In this document: positions 33,766 to 42,797 of the stretch, piece by piece | Position numbering within the stretch: the stretch's first letter is position 1 | Layout: each line of letters begins with the position of its first letter | DNA from: an uncultured Eubacteriales bacterium | GTDB taxonomy: Bacteria; Bacillota; Clostridia; Lachnospirales; Anaerotignaceae | DNA length: 64,000 nt | Assembly (NCBI GenBank): GCA_900546215.1 | Contig: URCD01000001.1 | Location: forward strand, 17,806-81,805 | Direction of reading: 5' to 3' | Notes under the pieces: model-generated | What the model was told of the DNA's origin: nothing | Seen by the model: only the letters and a program-made list of their open reading frames with translations | The model's database searches: none | Translations under genes and position numbers: made by a program

Positions 33766-34674
33766 GATTTCCAGCTTGCCAATGGTAACGGCTAGCTTCT
33801 CAGCTATAGTATCAAGCCTTGATTTTTGCTCGCCTATAAGCTGCGGCATTTCATAGCTTTTTATTCCATTGCATCCAACTGCCACAGGTACTCCGAAAGA
33901 TACGCCGCTGTAGCCGTATTCTCCCTCAAGCACTGAGGAGCATTCAAGAACCTTGCCTGAGTCGGTCGCAACTGCCTCAATAAGCTCCTCAATGTTTATT
34001 GACGATGCCCAGCCTGATGTTCTTCCGCAGTCAAGGGCAGAAAACTGGACAAAAAAATTCGACGTAATGCTTTCAATTTCCTCTATCTGCTGGTCAGACA
34101 GGTTAAGAGGTTTTTTGCCGCATGTCATTTTATCATAGAGATTTATCTGCCCATTGCCGTGCTCGCCTATACAGAAGCCGTCAAGCTCCTTGAAATCCCG
34201 TCCGGTAACCTTAGAGGCGGCCCACTTAAGGCGGTAGGTATCATTTCCGTTGAAACCTAAGATTTTTTTCCTGTCCCAGCCTAAAATTTTATATATTACA
34301 TAATTAAAAATGTCGACAGGATTTGTAGCATTAATGATTACGGCTTCTGAGCAATTGGCCTTTATCTGCTCGCAGATGGGCTTAACTATTTTCATATTAT
34401 CACGGAGATATTCCATTCTGTCCTCAACCCTGCGTTCAGGAATGCTGGCGGTTATAAGAATTATGCCGCAGTCCGCCAAATCGCTGTAGCTTCCAAAGGA
34501 AATTTTTGTTTTAGAGGCGCTGTATACGGCCTGTCCCATATCCATTACGTGGTTTTTAACCAAATTTTCCTTTATATCCACCAGCTTTATTTCTTCCAGA
34601 TAACCCTTCATCCCCGCGAGAAAAGCTGAAGTCGAGCCTAACAGCCCCGCACCTCCAATTACACCAAGTTTCAT
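33763..34674 (-). CDS. Lactate/malate dehydrogenase family protein
   Basis: A 303-residue NAD-linked 2-hydroxyacid dehydrogenase of the LDH/MDH family: GVIGGAGLLGSTSAFLAG (Rossmann start), LVDIKEN, IINATNPVDIF and the catalytic His in GEHGNGQINLYD. The active-site loop reads IPERRVEDRMEYL, which differs from standard LDH and MDH, so the specificity is open. AAAGGAGG precedes the ATG. It lies 15 bases after the nucleotidyltransferase gene and ends at a bidirectional terminator. Confidence 0.82.
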   Translation of the reverse strand: MKLGVIGGAGLLGSTSAFLAGMKGYLEEIKLVDIKENLVKNHVMDMGQAVYSASKTKISFGSYSDLADCGIILITASIPERRVEDRMEYLRDNMKIVKPICEQIKANCSEAVIINATNPVDIFNYVIYKILGWDRKKILGFNGNDTYRLKWAASKVTGRDFKELDGFCIGEHGNGQINLYDKMTCGKKPLNLSDQQIEEIESITSNFFVQFSALDCGRTSGWASSINIEELIEAVATDSGKVLECSSVLEGEYGYSGVSFGVPVAVGCNGIKSYEMPQLIGEQKSRLDTIAEKLAVTIGKLEI

Positions 34675-34689
34675 AGCTAAAACCTCCTT

Positions 34690-35331
34690 TTATAAAAGAT
34701 TGATAATATTTCCTGACCATTCCATAAGCATTTTGGAAGAACCGTCAAAATCCTCCTTCCATTTTTCCTCAGCCAGCAGTTCAAGTACAGGCTTATCCTC
34801 ACCCGTCAGCAGCGGAATAAGATCGGCATTTTTTTTGATATATTCCTTGTTTTCAAGATAATGTTTAGCTTTGATAACAAACGAAGCCTGTTTTAAAATT
34901 TCTCTGAGCGCATCAGGGCTCTTTTCGTGTACAGCGTTATGAACGCAGGCATGGTATATGTTGCAAGCGCCCATATGTACAAAGCGTCGTATGTCGTAAT
35001 TGGCTATATATCCCCTTATCCAGTCAATACTGCCGTAAACTGCAGTTGTGTCATAATAAAACTGGAATAAATCGGTTCTGTCCCAATTGGCCAGCTCCTC
35101 GCGCCCAGATATAAAGCCGCATATTTTGTCCCTGCTTTCCAGACTGGATATGGCAGTTTCATATTTTTTTAAATCCTCATAGGAGAGCTTATCCAATACA
35201 ACCACAACATCTATATCGCTGTCCGCAGTGGCTTCACCTCTGCCTTGGCTTCCCTGAATTCCAACAAATAACGTTCTTCCGGGAAAGGTCTGCAGCACCC
35301 TCTCGGCAAATCTGTTAAGCCATTCTTTCAT
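34690..35331 (-). CDS. Nucleotidyltransferase domain protein
   Basis: A 213-residue protein with the polymerase-beta-type motif GIQGSQGRGEATADSDIDVVVV near residue 25 (Gly-Ser plus DxD metal ligands) and a helical C-terminus like aminoglycoside/kanamycin nucleotidyltransferase relatives. Substrate unknown; resistance should not be assumed. ATG 35331 is preferred, with GGAGGTAAGG upstream, over one 10 codons earlier. Probably in a two-gene unit with the dehydrogenase. Confidence 0.75.
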   Translation of the reverse strand: MKEWLNRFAERVLQTFPGRTLFVGIQGSQGRGEATADSDIDVVVVLDKLSYEDLKKYETAISSLESRDKICGFISGREELANWDRTDLFQFYYDTTAVYGSIDWIRGYIANYDIRRFVHMGACNIYHACVHNAVHEKSPDALREILKQASFVIKAKHYLENKEYIKKNADLIPLLTGEDKPVLELLAEEKWKEDFDGSSKMLMEWSGNIINLL

Positions 35332-35360
35332 AGTCAACCTTACCTCCAAAATATACGGCA

Positions 35361-35384
35361 AAGCCGCAGTGTCTACTGCGGCTT
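35361..35384 (-). terminator. Terminator after ygfK
   Basis: AAGCCGCAGT pairs with ACTGCGGCTT around GTCT, four bases past the ygfK stop on the minus strand; only a short T-run follows, so read-through into the next gene is possible. Confidence 0.65.
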
Positions 35385-35388
35385 ATAT

Positions 35389-38340
35389 TTAAAGCAAATA
35401 ACCGTACTCGTTTTTTACCGTTAAAATTATTGTCTCAATATTTTTGTCCAGTGTGTTGTTTTCAGAAAGGTCATAATCATTTACCTCTCCGTTTATGCGA
35501 ACCTTATATTTGTTTTCTCCGAGAGGCAGAAATCCGTTGTTTTCACTGTCACGGAAGTCCTCTGCGCTGTTAAACAGCGTAAGCTTATCCTTATAGGGTG
35601 CGCTGTCATAGGGACAGAAGGTTTTGCAGTTTCCGCACTCGTTGCACATACGGTCAACATGCAGTATCTGTGCGCCCATTCCCTTTGGCTTAATAATGAC
35701 GTTGGCCCTGTTGGGGCATACGTCTGCGCAGCATTCGCACACAACATTGCAGGAAAGACATCTGTCACCCTCGCATGAGGAAGGCATTTTCAATATTCCC
35801 TTTTTCGCCGCGGCTGACTCCTCACATTCATGCGCGCAGTCGGGGATAACGGCTTCAATGGGTGCATTTGCCACAGCCTTTGCAAATTCTTTGGCATCGG
35901 CTATACACTCAACAACCGTAGAGGGCCCCCTAAGTGCGTCGCCTGCAGCATATACTCCGTCAATATTTGTTTTAAATTCGGGACGGCCTTTTTTGTTTAC
36001 ATCTATGCCCTGGGTTTTAAAGAAGTCTCCGTCAACGCCCTCACCGACAGCGGCTATTACTGTGTCGGCATTTATATATATCAGCTCGTCTGTCTCAACG
36101 GGGCTTCTTCTTCCGCTTTCATCAGGGTCGCCCAATACCATTTTTCTGGCAGTCAGTATGCCGTGGGACTGGCACACTGGAGCGGCAAGCTCAATAAATT
36201 CCACTCCGTCGTGTATAGCCAGCATAAGTTCCTCAGTGTCGGCCGGCATATATTTTTTTGTGCGCCTGTATACAATTGCCACATTTTCTACGCCATCTGC
36301 CCGCTTTGCGGCCCTTGCGGCGTCCATTGCCGTGTTTCCTCCGCCGATAACGGCCACGTTTTTACCAAGCTCAATATTTTTACCGGACTTTAAGTCTCTT
36401 AAAAATTCAATTACATTTAACACATTACCATCAATATCAAGCTTTCCGGGCTTTTCAGCGCCAACACAGTAAAGTATATGAGTGTAGCCCTTGCCTTTAA
36501 GCTCAGAAAGTGAAGGGGCGGGAGTATTCAGTTTGATTTCAGCGCCCATTTTTTCAATGAGGTCCGTGTCCTTTTCTATAGATTCATCGCTTATTCTGAA
36601 GGCGGGTATTACATTCCTTACAATTCCGCCAAGCCTGGCTTCCTTCTCGTAGACTGTTGTCCTGATACCGCTTTTGCCTAAGAAGTATGCGGCCGCCATA
36701 CCGGCCGGCCCTCCCCCTACAATAGCGGCCTTGGCCTTTGATACGGGTTCAGGGGCCTTTAAATTTTTCATTATCTCATCATAGCCGTTTTCCGCCGCCG
36801 TAAGCTTCTCCGCGCGTATCATTACAGGCTCTTCATAGAAATTCCTTGTGCATTTGTCCATACAGTGATGGGCGCATATGGTTCCGGTTATGAAGGGCAG
36901 AGGGTTTTTATCAGTAATAACCTTAAGTGCGTCAGCATATTTTCCCTGCCTGCACAGCTCTATATATTCAGGGATATCCTGCCCAATTGGACAGCCGCCC
37001 TTGCAAGGCGCTGTGAAGCAGTCTGTAAGGGGAACCTTTTTATCCAGCTTTCTTTTAGGCAGAGGCTTGATTGGCTTTATATGATGTATGTCAGATTTAG
37101 CTGATTCGGAAAGTTCAGATGTCTTTGCGCAGTCCACACCTGAAAACGGATTAAACGGACAGGCCTCAAGCTTTTGGGCAAGTTGTGTAAGCCTCTGGTA
37201 GCCTCCAGGCTTGAGTATTGTCGTAGCGACAGTTATAGGCCATATCCCGGCTTCAAATAACTTATCTATGTTGAAATAATCAGCGCCGCCCGAATAGCTG
37301 ATACGCATCTTTCCACCAAACTGGGCAGCAATTCGGTTTGCCATTTCAATAGTAAGCGGATAAAGTGCCTTGCCGCTCATATACATTTCCTCAGAAGGAA
37401 GCTCTCCTGCCTTTACGTCTACCGGGAATGTGTTTGAAAGCTTCAGTCCAAATTCCAAACCATTGTCATCTGCAAGCCTTTTAAGCCTTGTAAACATAGG
37501 TACAGCATCCTCATACTGCAAATCCTCGTTAAAATGGTGCTCGTCAAAGGCAATGTAGTCATAGCCCATATCATCCAGGGTTTTTCTTGCATAGTCATAA
37601 CCAAGAATTGTTGGATTGCATTTTACAAAGGTATGCAGATGCTTTTCTGTAATCAGATAAGATGCTATGCGCTCAATTTCCTGCGGAGGACAGCCGTGCA
37701 GTGTGGATAAGGTAACGCTTGTGCATACTTTGGGCGTAATACTTTCTATATGTTCTGCTTCGGAAGGAAAATATTTTTTAAGAACTGACTTGTATTCATT
37801 CCACTGGGGAAGCCTTGAGGCGTCCTTAAGCCCTTCTATAAAATTATCAATTTTTTCACTCTTTATGCCTTCAAGGTCATAGCCTACGCTCATATTAAAA
37901 ATAAACCCGTCAGATGAGCCAAGGCCAAATGCCTTTGAGAATACCTTAAGCGCAAGCCATGCCTTTACGTACTCGTCAAGCGCCTGCCAGACCAGAAGCT
38001 CGGTGGACCATTCGCAGTTGTAGCCTTCGTCCTCCGCCAGTATACACGGCCTTGCTATACACGCCGCAAGCTCCTCGCCGTCCATTATCTGTACTGTTTT
38101 AAGCTCGAAAAACCTGCTTCCGGCAAAATAGGCTGCGATTATGTTCTGCGCGAGCTGTGTGTTGGGGCCGGCCGCCGGGCCGAACGGCGTTTCCATGCTT
38201 TCTCCAAATATAGAAAGCGTTTTATTATCTTTTTTTATGTAGGGGCGCTGTACGCCAAACATTTTTCCGGTGCTATTGTATTCCGTTACCGCCCAGTTTA
38301 TAAGCCTGTCAAAGGGAATGGGCGTCATTCGTTCACTCAT
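35389..38340 (-). CDS. ygfK: YgfK-type iron-sulfur flavoprotein (putative selenate reductase subunit / purine-degradation oxidoreductase)
   Basis: A 983-residue multidomain protein. Residues 1-420 are a dihydroorotate/dihydropyrimidine-dehydrogenase-like barrel (ETPFGPAAGPNTQLAQN, TLSTLHGCPPQEIERI). Residues 440-550 carry cysteines of a glutamate-synthase-small-subunit-type FeS domain (CFTAPCKGGCPIGQDIP, CAHHCMDKCTR). Residues 560-850 bind FAD and NAD(P)H (IVGGGPAGMAAAYFLG, VIGGGNTAMDAARAA). The C-terminal part has two 4Fe-4S motifs (CNVVCECCADVCP, CNECGNCKTFCP). This is the YgfK architecture. First named as a putative selenate reductase subunit, the family also belongs to anaerobic purine/urate degradation clusters, which fits ssnA upstream. 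AAGGAG lies 10 bases before the ATG. Confidence 0.92.
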   Translation of the reverse strand: MSERMTPIPFDRLINWAVTEYNSTGKMFGVQRPYIKKDNKTLSIFGESMETPFGPAAGPNTQLAQNIIAAYFAGSRFFELKTVQIMDGEELAACIARPCILAEDEGYNCEWSTELLVWQALDEYVKAWLALKVFSKAFGLGSSDGFIFNMSVGYDLEGIKSEKIDNFIEGLKDASRLPQWNEYKSVLKKYFPSEAEHIESITPKVCTSVTLSTLHGCPPQEIERIASYLITEKHLHTFVKCNPTILGYDYARKTLDDMGYDYIAFDEHHFNEDLQYEDAVPMFTRLKRLADDNGLEFGLKLSNTFPVDVKAGELPSEEMYMSGKALYPLTIEMANRIAAQFGGKMRISYSGGADYFNIDKLFEAGIWPITVATTILKPGGYQRLTQLAQKLEACPFNPFSGVDCAKTSELSESAKSDIHHIKPIKPLPKRKLDKKVPLTDCFTAPCKGGCPIGQDIPEYIELCRQGKYADALKVITDKNPLPFITGTICAHHCMDKCTRNFYEEPVMIRAEKLTAAENGYDEIMKNLKAPEPVSKAKAAIVGGGPAGMAAAYFLGKSGIRTTVYEKEARLGGIVRNVIPAFRISDESIEKDTDLIEKMGAEIKLNTPAPSLSELKGKGYTHILYCVGAEKPGKLDIDGNVLNVIEFLRDLKSGKNIELGKNVAVIGGGNTAMDAARAAKRADGVENVAIVYRRTKKYMPADTEELMLAIHDGVEFIELAAPVCQSHGILTARKMVLGDPDESGRRSPVETDELIYINADTVIAAVGEGVDGDFFKTQGIDVNKKGRPEFKTNIDGVYAAGDALRGPSTVVECIADAKEFAKAVANAPIEAVIPDCAHECEESAAAKKGILKMPSSCEGDRCLSCNVVCECCADVCPNRANVIIKPKGMGAQILHVDRMCNECGNCKTFCPYDSAPYKDKLTLFNSAEDFRDSENNGFLPLGENKYKVRINGEVNDYDLSENNTLDKNIETIILTVKNEYGYLL

Positions 38341-38402
38341 TGGATTTCATCTCCTTGGGTATTAAGTTTGCAGCCGTTATTCGGATTTTCTGAAAGGGTT
38401 TA

Positions 38403-39740
38403 TCAGAGGCTGTAGTTTATATTCTTCCAAAGCTTTTTGGCTGTCTCAAGAATTTTAGAGTTTATCTCTTCCTCATCTATATCAATAAGCTGTCTGTTAT
38501 GCATAAGTATTTTTCCGTTTGCAACAGTTGTAAGGCACTGCCTGCCGTTCATTCCGAATATCATGTGACCGTCAATGTTGTCGGCTGAAAAAGGAGTGTA
38601 CGGCTTATAGTCCATAACTATAATGTCCGCCGCGGCTCCCGACTTTAAAACGCCAAGCGGTTCGTCAAAATATCTGGCGCATATTTTTGCGTTGTTCGTA
38701 AACAGCATTCCTGTAGCTTCAGCCCAGCCGACATTAGGCATTTTTGCGTTATGTCGCTGGATTGCGAGCGCCGCCTTAAGGCTTTCAAGCATATCGTGGG
38801 TATAGGCGTCTGTACCAAGGCCGATAAGTATTCCCCTGTTGTAAAGATTAAGTACTGGAGAACAGCCAACGGCGTTGCCCATATTGGATTCAGGATTATT
38901 CACCACCATAGTGTCGCTTTCTCTGATTATGTTCATTTCCCTGTCGTTTACATGTATACAGTGGCCAAGTATTGTTTTGGGGCCGAGTATATTCATGTCC
39001 CTAAGCCTTTCAACAGGACGTTTTCTGTGTTTTTCCCATGTATCCTGTACGTCGTTTATGCCCTCGGATACATGTATATGAAAGCCTGTCATACCGTTAT
39101 TCGCCTCAACGCATTTTTCAAGCGTTCTATCCGAAAGGGTAAACAGCGCATGCAGTCCAAACATAGCCTTCAGCATGCAGTCTGGCTCGTCTGCCGTATG
39201 CTTTATAAAGTCGTAGTTTTCCTTAATGGCCTGATTTGCTTTTACCTCGCCGTCCCTGTCGCTTACCTCATAGCAAAGACAGCTTCTTATGCCCATTTCC
39301 TTAGCAACGTCCGCAATTTCAAAAAGTGAGGATGGAATATATCCATAGCTTGCGTGATGGTCAAATATGGTGGTAACGCCATTTTTAATGCATTCTATGT
39401 AGGTTGCATATGCCGAGGCTCTGGTGCCCTCCAAATCCAGCTTTCTGTCGATATTCCACCACATTCCCTCCAGTATTTCATAGAAATTTCTTGGGTTATA
39501 GCCGTTTATTGAAAGACCCCTTGCGAGGGCGCTGTATATATGAGTATGAGTGTTGATAAAGGCAGGCATTATTACGTTGCCCTCCGCGTCTATTATCTCT
39601 GCGTTGGGATATTTCAGCTTAAGGGTAAGGTCGTCGCCGACTTCCACAATTTTATTGCCCTCAACAGCAACTCCGCCGTCCTCGTAATATGGGTTATCAC
39701 TGTCTCGGGTAATAACTTTTCCGTTTGTAATCAGATACAT
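38403..39740 (-). CDS. ssnA: Putative aminohydrolase SsnA
   Basis: A 445-residue amidohydrolase-superfamily protein. Metal site NTHTHIYSAL near residue 65, FDHHASYGYIPSS, TGFHIHVSEG, GHCIHVND and GTDAYTHDMLE are all as in the SsnA family. It is expected to deaminate or hydrolyse a heterocyclic intermediate. The ATG at 39740 follows GGGAGGAATATAT; an upstream ATG 26 codons earlier has no site and would overlap the promoter. ssnA and ygfK are 62 bases apart on the same strand with no terminator between, as in purine-degradation clusters of gut anaerobes. Confidence 0.92.
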   Translation of the reverse strand: MYLITNGKVITRDSDNPYYEDGGVAVEGNKIVEVGDDLTLKLKYPNAEIIDAEGNVIMPAFINTHTHIYSALARGLSINGYNPRNFYEILEGMWWNIDRKLDLEGTRASAYATYIECIKNGVTTIFDHHASYGYIPSSLFEIADVAKEMGIRSCLCYEVSDRDGEVKANQAIKENYDFIKHTADEPDCMLKAMFGLHALFTLSDRTLEKCVEANNGMTGFHIHVSEGINDVQDTWEKHRKRPVERLRDMNILGPKTILGHCIHVNDREMNIIRESDTMVVNNPESNMGNAVGCSPVLNLYNRGILIGLGTDAYTHDMLESLKAALAIQRHNAKMPNVGWAEATGMLFTNNAKICARYFDEPLGVLKSGAAADIIVMDYKPYTPFSADNIDGHMIFGMNGRQCLTTVANGKILMHNRQLIDIDEEEINSKILETAKKLWKNINYSL

Positions 39741-39794
39741 ATATATTCCTCCCTCGCTTTTCATAAATTTTTTCAAATAGTCTAAATAAATTTT

Positions 39795-39875
39795 ATTATA
39801 CTTTGGACAGAAAAGCAATTAAAACATTGGCTGGAGCAGATACGCATTGTTTATTTTTATCGAAACATATATAAT
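39795..39875. promoter_or_regulatory. Divergent promoters for ssnA and the LURP-one gene
   Basis: Plus strand: TTGTTT (39847-39852), 17 bases, TATAAT (39870-39875), for the LURP-one gene. Minus strand: TATAAT at 39800-39795 with a weak -35 (TTTAAT) for ssnA. The rest of 39741-39920 shows nothing else clear. Confidence 0.55.
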
Positions 39876-39920
39876 AGAACAAGCCGGACGTAGCGGTTAA
39901 TAAAATATAGGAGGACTGGA

Positions 39921-40391
39921 ATGAAGCTGCTGTTTAAGCAAAGACTTTTTACATGGTTTGACAGTTACGATATTTATAATGAAAACGGAGACACACTTTA
40001 CACCGTTGAGGGCCAGTTTAGCTGGGGACATTGCCTGCATATTCTGGACAGAAACGGCACGCACGTCGCAACGGTGCAGGAAAAGGTTTTTAGGCTGCTT
40101 CCGAAATTTGAGCTGTACATAGGAGATAACCTAATCGGCTGCATTGAAAAGGAATTTACGTTTTTTAAACCATCATACAATATAGATTTTAATGGCTGGA
40201 GAGTAGAGGGCGAAATATTTGAATGGGATTATAACATAATTAACCCTCAGGAGGAAATTGTGGCAGTAATAACCAAGGAGCTTTTCCGCTTTACTGATAC
40301 ATACGTTATTGAAGTAAAAAACAGCGGAGATGCTTTATATGCCCTTATGCTGACGCTTGCCATAGACGCGGAGAAATGCTCAAGGAATTAA
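39921..40391 (+). CDS. LURP-one-related (Tubby-like) protein
   Basis: A 156-residue protein of mostly short beta segments (FTWFDSYDIYNENGDTLYTV, HILDRNGTHVATVQEKVF, LLPKFELYIG), the pattern of the LURP-one/YxjI family with a Tubby C-terminal-like fold. Its function in bacteria is unknown; phospholipid or membrane association has been suggested from the fold. AGGAGG precedes the ATG. It is followed 36 bases later by the threonine-aldolase-like gene, so the two may be cotranscribed. Confidence 0.8.
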   Translation: MKLLFKQRLFTWFDSYDIYNENGDTLYTVEGQFSWGHCLHILDRNGTHVATVQEKVFRLLPKFELYIGDNLIGCIEKEFTFFKPSYNIDFNGWRVEGEIFEWDYNIINPQEEIVAVITKELFRFTDTYVIEVKNSGDALYALMLTLAIDAEKCSRN

Positions 40392-40427
40392 TCCGCTTTT
40401 ATAGATTATTTTTTTGGAGGTACTGAT

Positions 40428-41459
40428 ATGATAAGATTTAACAACGACTACAGCGAGGTGGGACATGAGCGCATACTTAAAAAGCTCGCCGATATAAGCG
40501 GTACTCAGGTATGCGGCTATGGCGAGGATGAGTATTGCAGGGAGGCTGCCGATATAATTAGGAACCTTATCGGAAAGGCCGATGCGGACGTACATTTTCT
40601 TGTCGGAGGCACACAGGCAAACCTTACGGTTATCTCGGCGGCTTTAAGACCCCACCAGTGCGCTCTATGTGCCCAAACGGGACATATAAACGTGCATGAG
40701 ACAGGCGCGATAGAGGCAGTGGGACATAAATGCATGGCAATTAAAACGAAGGACGGGAAGCTTACAGCGGAAATGGTGCGAAGGGTGCACAAAGACCATT
40801 GGGCAGACGGTTCGCATGAGCACATAGCGCAGCCGAAGCTTGTTTATATATCCAATTCAACTGAAATCGGAACAATATACAAAAAGGCTGAGCTGGAGGA
40901 GCTTTACAGGGCGTGCAGGGAATGCGGGCTTTATCTGTTTATGGACGGCGCAAGGCTTGGCTACGCGCTGGCAAGCAGCGAAAATGATTTGGATTTAAAG
41001 ACAATCGCCGACAACTGCGACGTTTTTTACATAGGAGGAACAAAGGGCGGAGCAATGTTCGGAGAGGCCGTTGTTATTATGAATGAGGCTTTAAAGGAAG
41101 ATTTCAGGTATATAATTAAGCAGAAGGGCGGAATGCTTGCAAAGGGCTGGCTTCTGGGCATCCAGTTCAGTGAGCTTTTAAGGGACGGCCTTTATTTTGA
41201 GCTGGCGCAGCATGCCGACAGGCTGGCTGATAAAATTAAAGATGCCGTTAAAGAGGCCGGTTATCCGTTTTATTCTGAAAGTCCCACAAATCAGCAGTTT
41301 GTTATTTTCCCCGACAGCCTTATTGAGAAGCTCTCGGAGAAATATGTGCTTTCATATCAGGAGAGAATTGATGAAAGCCACAGCGCTGTCAGGATATGTA
41401 CAAGCTGGGCGACAAAAGAGGAAAATGTGGATATGCTGATTAAGGATATAATGGGTTGA
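40428..41459 (+). CDS. Threonine aldolase / beta-eliminating lyase family PLP enzyme
   Basis: A 343-residue fold-type I PLP enzyme. It starts with FNNDYSEVGHERIL and contains GGTQANLTVI, TGHINVHETGAIE, LFMDGARLGYA (cofactor Asp) and the Schiff-base Lys in YIGGTKGGAMFGE near residue 205. It resembles low-specificity threonine aldolases, which split beta-hydroxy amino acids to glycine plus aldehyde; the exact substrate is open. GGAGG precedes the ATG. Ends at a strong terminator. Confidence 0.85.
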   Translation: MIRFNNDYSEVGHERILKKLADISGTQVCGYGEDEYCREAADIIRNLIGKADADVHFLVGGTQANLTVISAALRPHQCALCAQTGHINVHETGAIEAVGHKCMAIKTKDGKLTAEMVRRVHKDHWADGSHEHIAQPKLVYISNSTEIGTIYKKAELEELYRACRECGLYLFMDGARLGYALASSENDLDLKTIADNCDVFYIGGTKGGAMFGEAVVIMNEALKEDFRYIIKQKGGMLAKGWLLGIQFSELLRDGLYFELAQHADRLADKIKDAVKEAGYPFYSESPTNQQFVIFPDSLIEKLSEKYVLSYQERIDESHSAVRICTSWATKEENVDMLIKDIMG

Positions 41460-41467
41460 GAAAATTA

Positions 41468-41499
41468 AAAAAGGACTTGGAAAATTCCAAGTCCTTTTT
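41468..41499. terminator. Bidirectional terminator
   Basis: AAAAAGGACTTGGAA / TTCCAAGTCCTTTTT is a perfect 15-bp dyad with two loop bases, between convergent genes. Confidence 0.9.
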
Positions 41500-41508
41500 G
41501 TATATGTA

Positions 41509-41844
41509 TTATTTTGCCTTAGCTACTTTAGCCAGTACGGTATGCTCTTCAAAATTAGTCTCAACGGCTTTTTTGATTACATCAACATCCATTTTTACAT
41601 TTTCCATGTCTTCGGACAGAGTGTCCAGCTTACCCAGCTTTTCAGACATAGCGCTGTAACTCTCAACCAATAACTGTATATTCTTATTTATAACAGTCTC
41701 CTGCGTTGTTTCTATTTTAATAAGACGCTTATCCATGGCATCCATTTTAGCGTTTAAATCGGCGTTCATGTTGTCCATTTTACTGTTAAGAACAGAAAAC
41801 ATTTCTTTTACGGCACTAATAACTTCGTTTGTTTCATCAGTCAT
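41509..41844 (-). CDS. Small coiled-coil protein after an XRE regulator
   Basis: A 111-residue acidic/basic helical protein with heptad-like spacing (VLNSKMDNMNADLNAKMDAM, KLGKLDTLSEDMENVKMDVD) and no TM. No family recognised. The start at 41844 follows AAGGGGGAT and overlaps the XRE gene's end by 8 bases, so the two are made together and may interact. Confidence 0.65.
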   Translation of the reverse strand: MTDETNEVISAVKEMFSVLNSKMDNMNADLNAKMDAMDKRLIKIETTQETVINKNIQLLVESYSAMSEKLGKLDTLSEDMENVKMDVDVIKKAVETNFEEHTVLAKVAKAK

Positions 41845-42190
41845 TTTTATCCCCCTTAAAACTTTCATATTCCTTTATTAAAGCAGTCATAGTGGATATT
41901 ATAAATTCTTTCTCTTTTTGATTTAACTGGTTCATTAAAAGAGACAATTCCTTTTCTTTATAAGGGTTATTATTTTCATCATTAAAAAATTCTGACGGAG
42001 TTATATCTAGGTACTCACAAATATAGAAAAAACCTGTCATTGATGGGAACCCACGACGATTTTCTATTTGATTAATATATGCTTCATTTTGTCCAAGATT
42101 TAAACTCATATCCCTTGCGGTAACGCCTTTTTTGACCCTTAATTCCTGTAACCTTCTATAAAATAAATTTTCTATATCTGAAGAATGCAC
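41837..42190 (-). CDS. XRE family transcriptional regulator
   Basis: A 117-residue protein with an N-terminal helix-turn-helix (FYRRLQELRVKKGVTARDMS, AYINQIENRRGFPSM) followed by a 40-residue helical tail (KEKELSLLMNQLNQKEKEFI). GTG start behind GGAGGTGAG. The spacer upstream has three TATAGGATT-type half-sites, so autoregulation is likely. Paired with the coiled-coil gene. Confidence 0.88.
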   Translation of the reverse strand: MHSSDIENLFYRRLQELRVKKGVTARDMSLNLGQNEAYINQIENRRGFPSMTGFFYICEYLDITPSEFFNDENNNPYKEKELSLLMNQLNQKEKEFIISTMTALIKEYESFKGDKND

Positions 42191-42246
42191 CTAACTCACC
42201 TCCTCACAGATTATTATACTTATGTTGTATTTAATTAATATGAGAT

Positions 42247-42342
42247 ACAATCCTATATTTATGTTGATATATGCTGGTAAAAATCATAAAATAGATATTG
42301 TATAGGATTGTGGCTTATTTTTAAGTGGCAATCTATAGGATT
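42247..42342. repeat. TATAGGATT repeats upstream of the XRE gene
   Basis: ACAATCCTATA (42247-42257) is the inverse of TATAGGATTGT (42301-42311), and TATAGGATT recurs at 42334-42342. Three half-sites in a spacer of about 230 bases are good operator candidates. Nothing else clear is present in 42191-42422. Confidence 0.55.
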
Positions 42343-42422
42343 AAAACTAATTTATTTAATTAGTTATGCGATTATATTAAATTTTTTCTCACTTTTATTG
42401 TTAAATAAAAAAGGGCGGTTTT

Positions 42423-42695
42423 ATGGCTGGAAAAATTATCTGCCTCCGAAAAGACTGCATAGGTAATCTTTGTGATGAATGTCAGCTTTTGGAGTTCTTT
42501 GATATCGAAATAGGAAGAAATAAAAAATGCCAATTCTATAAAAAAGACAAAAACTACAGAAAAATAAAACATATAGAAAGCCTGAAGCCTGCTGATGACA
42601 GGCCTTGGGACGAGATACTGGCCGATATAGACTGGGACAGCCTGACAGCTAGGATTTTTCATAGTATAGATGAAAAATTAAAAGGAAAAAAGTAA
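42423..42695 (+). CDS. Small cysteine-rich hypothetical protein
   Basis: A 90-residue protein not assigned to a family. Cys at positions 7, 12, 17, 20 and 36 in the N-terminal third suggest a metal site; the C-terminal half is charged and helical (DDRPWDEILADIDWDSLTARI). AAGGGCGG lies 4-5 bases before the ATG. It precedes the dehydratase operon, which has its own promoter. Confidence 0.55.
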   Translation: MAGKIICLRKDCIGNLCDECQLLEFFDIEIGRNKKCQFYKKDKNYRKIKHIESLKPADDRPWDEILADIDWDSLTARIFHSIDEKLKGKK

Positions 42696-42716
42696 AATTG
42701 GGCGGCGGCATAAACA

Positions 42717-42744
42717 TTGACTTCTTTAACCATTGTGTTACTAT
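42717..42744 (+). promoter_or_regulatory. Promoter of the dehydratase operon
   Basis: TTGACT (42717-42722), 16 bases, TACTAT (42739-42744). Confidence 0.6.
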
Positions 42745-42797
42745 TAAATGTAATCTGCTTTTAAATAAATCAGTAAATGGATATAAAGGAGACTGCA

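Noticed and set aside
34690..35331. Aminoglycoside resistance gene
   Set aside because: Only the generic nucleotidyltransferase motif is present; nothing identifies an aminoglycoside-binding domain.
35624..36472. A 282-residue plus-strand frame
   Set aside because: It is fully antisense to ygfK, which has clear domain motifs throughout.
42777..42797. Upstream ATG for the dehydratase subunit
   Set aside because: The AAAGGAG ribosome site lies downstream of this ATG and upstream of the ATG at 42798.
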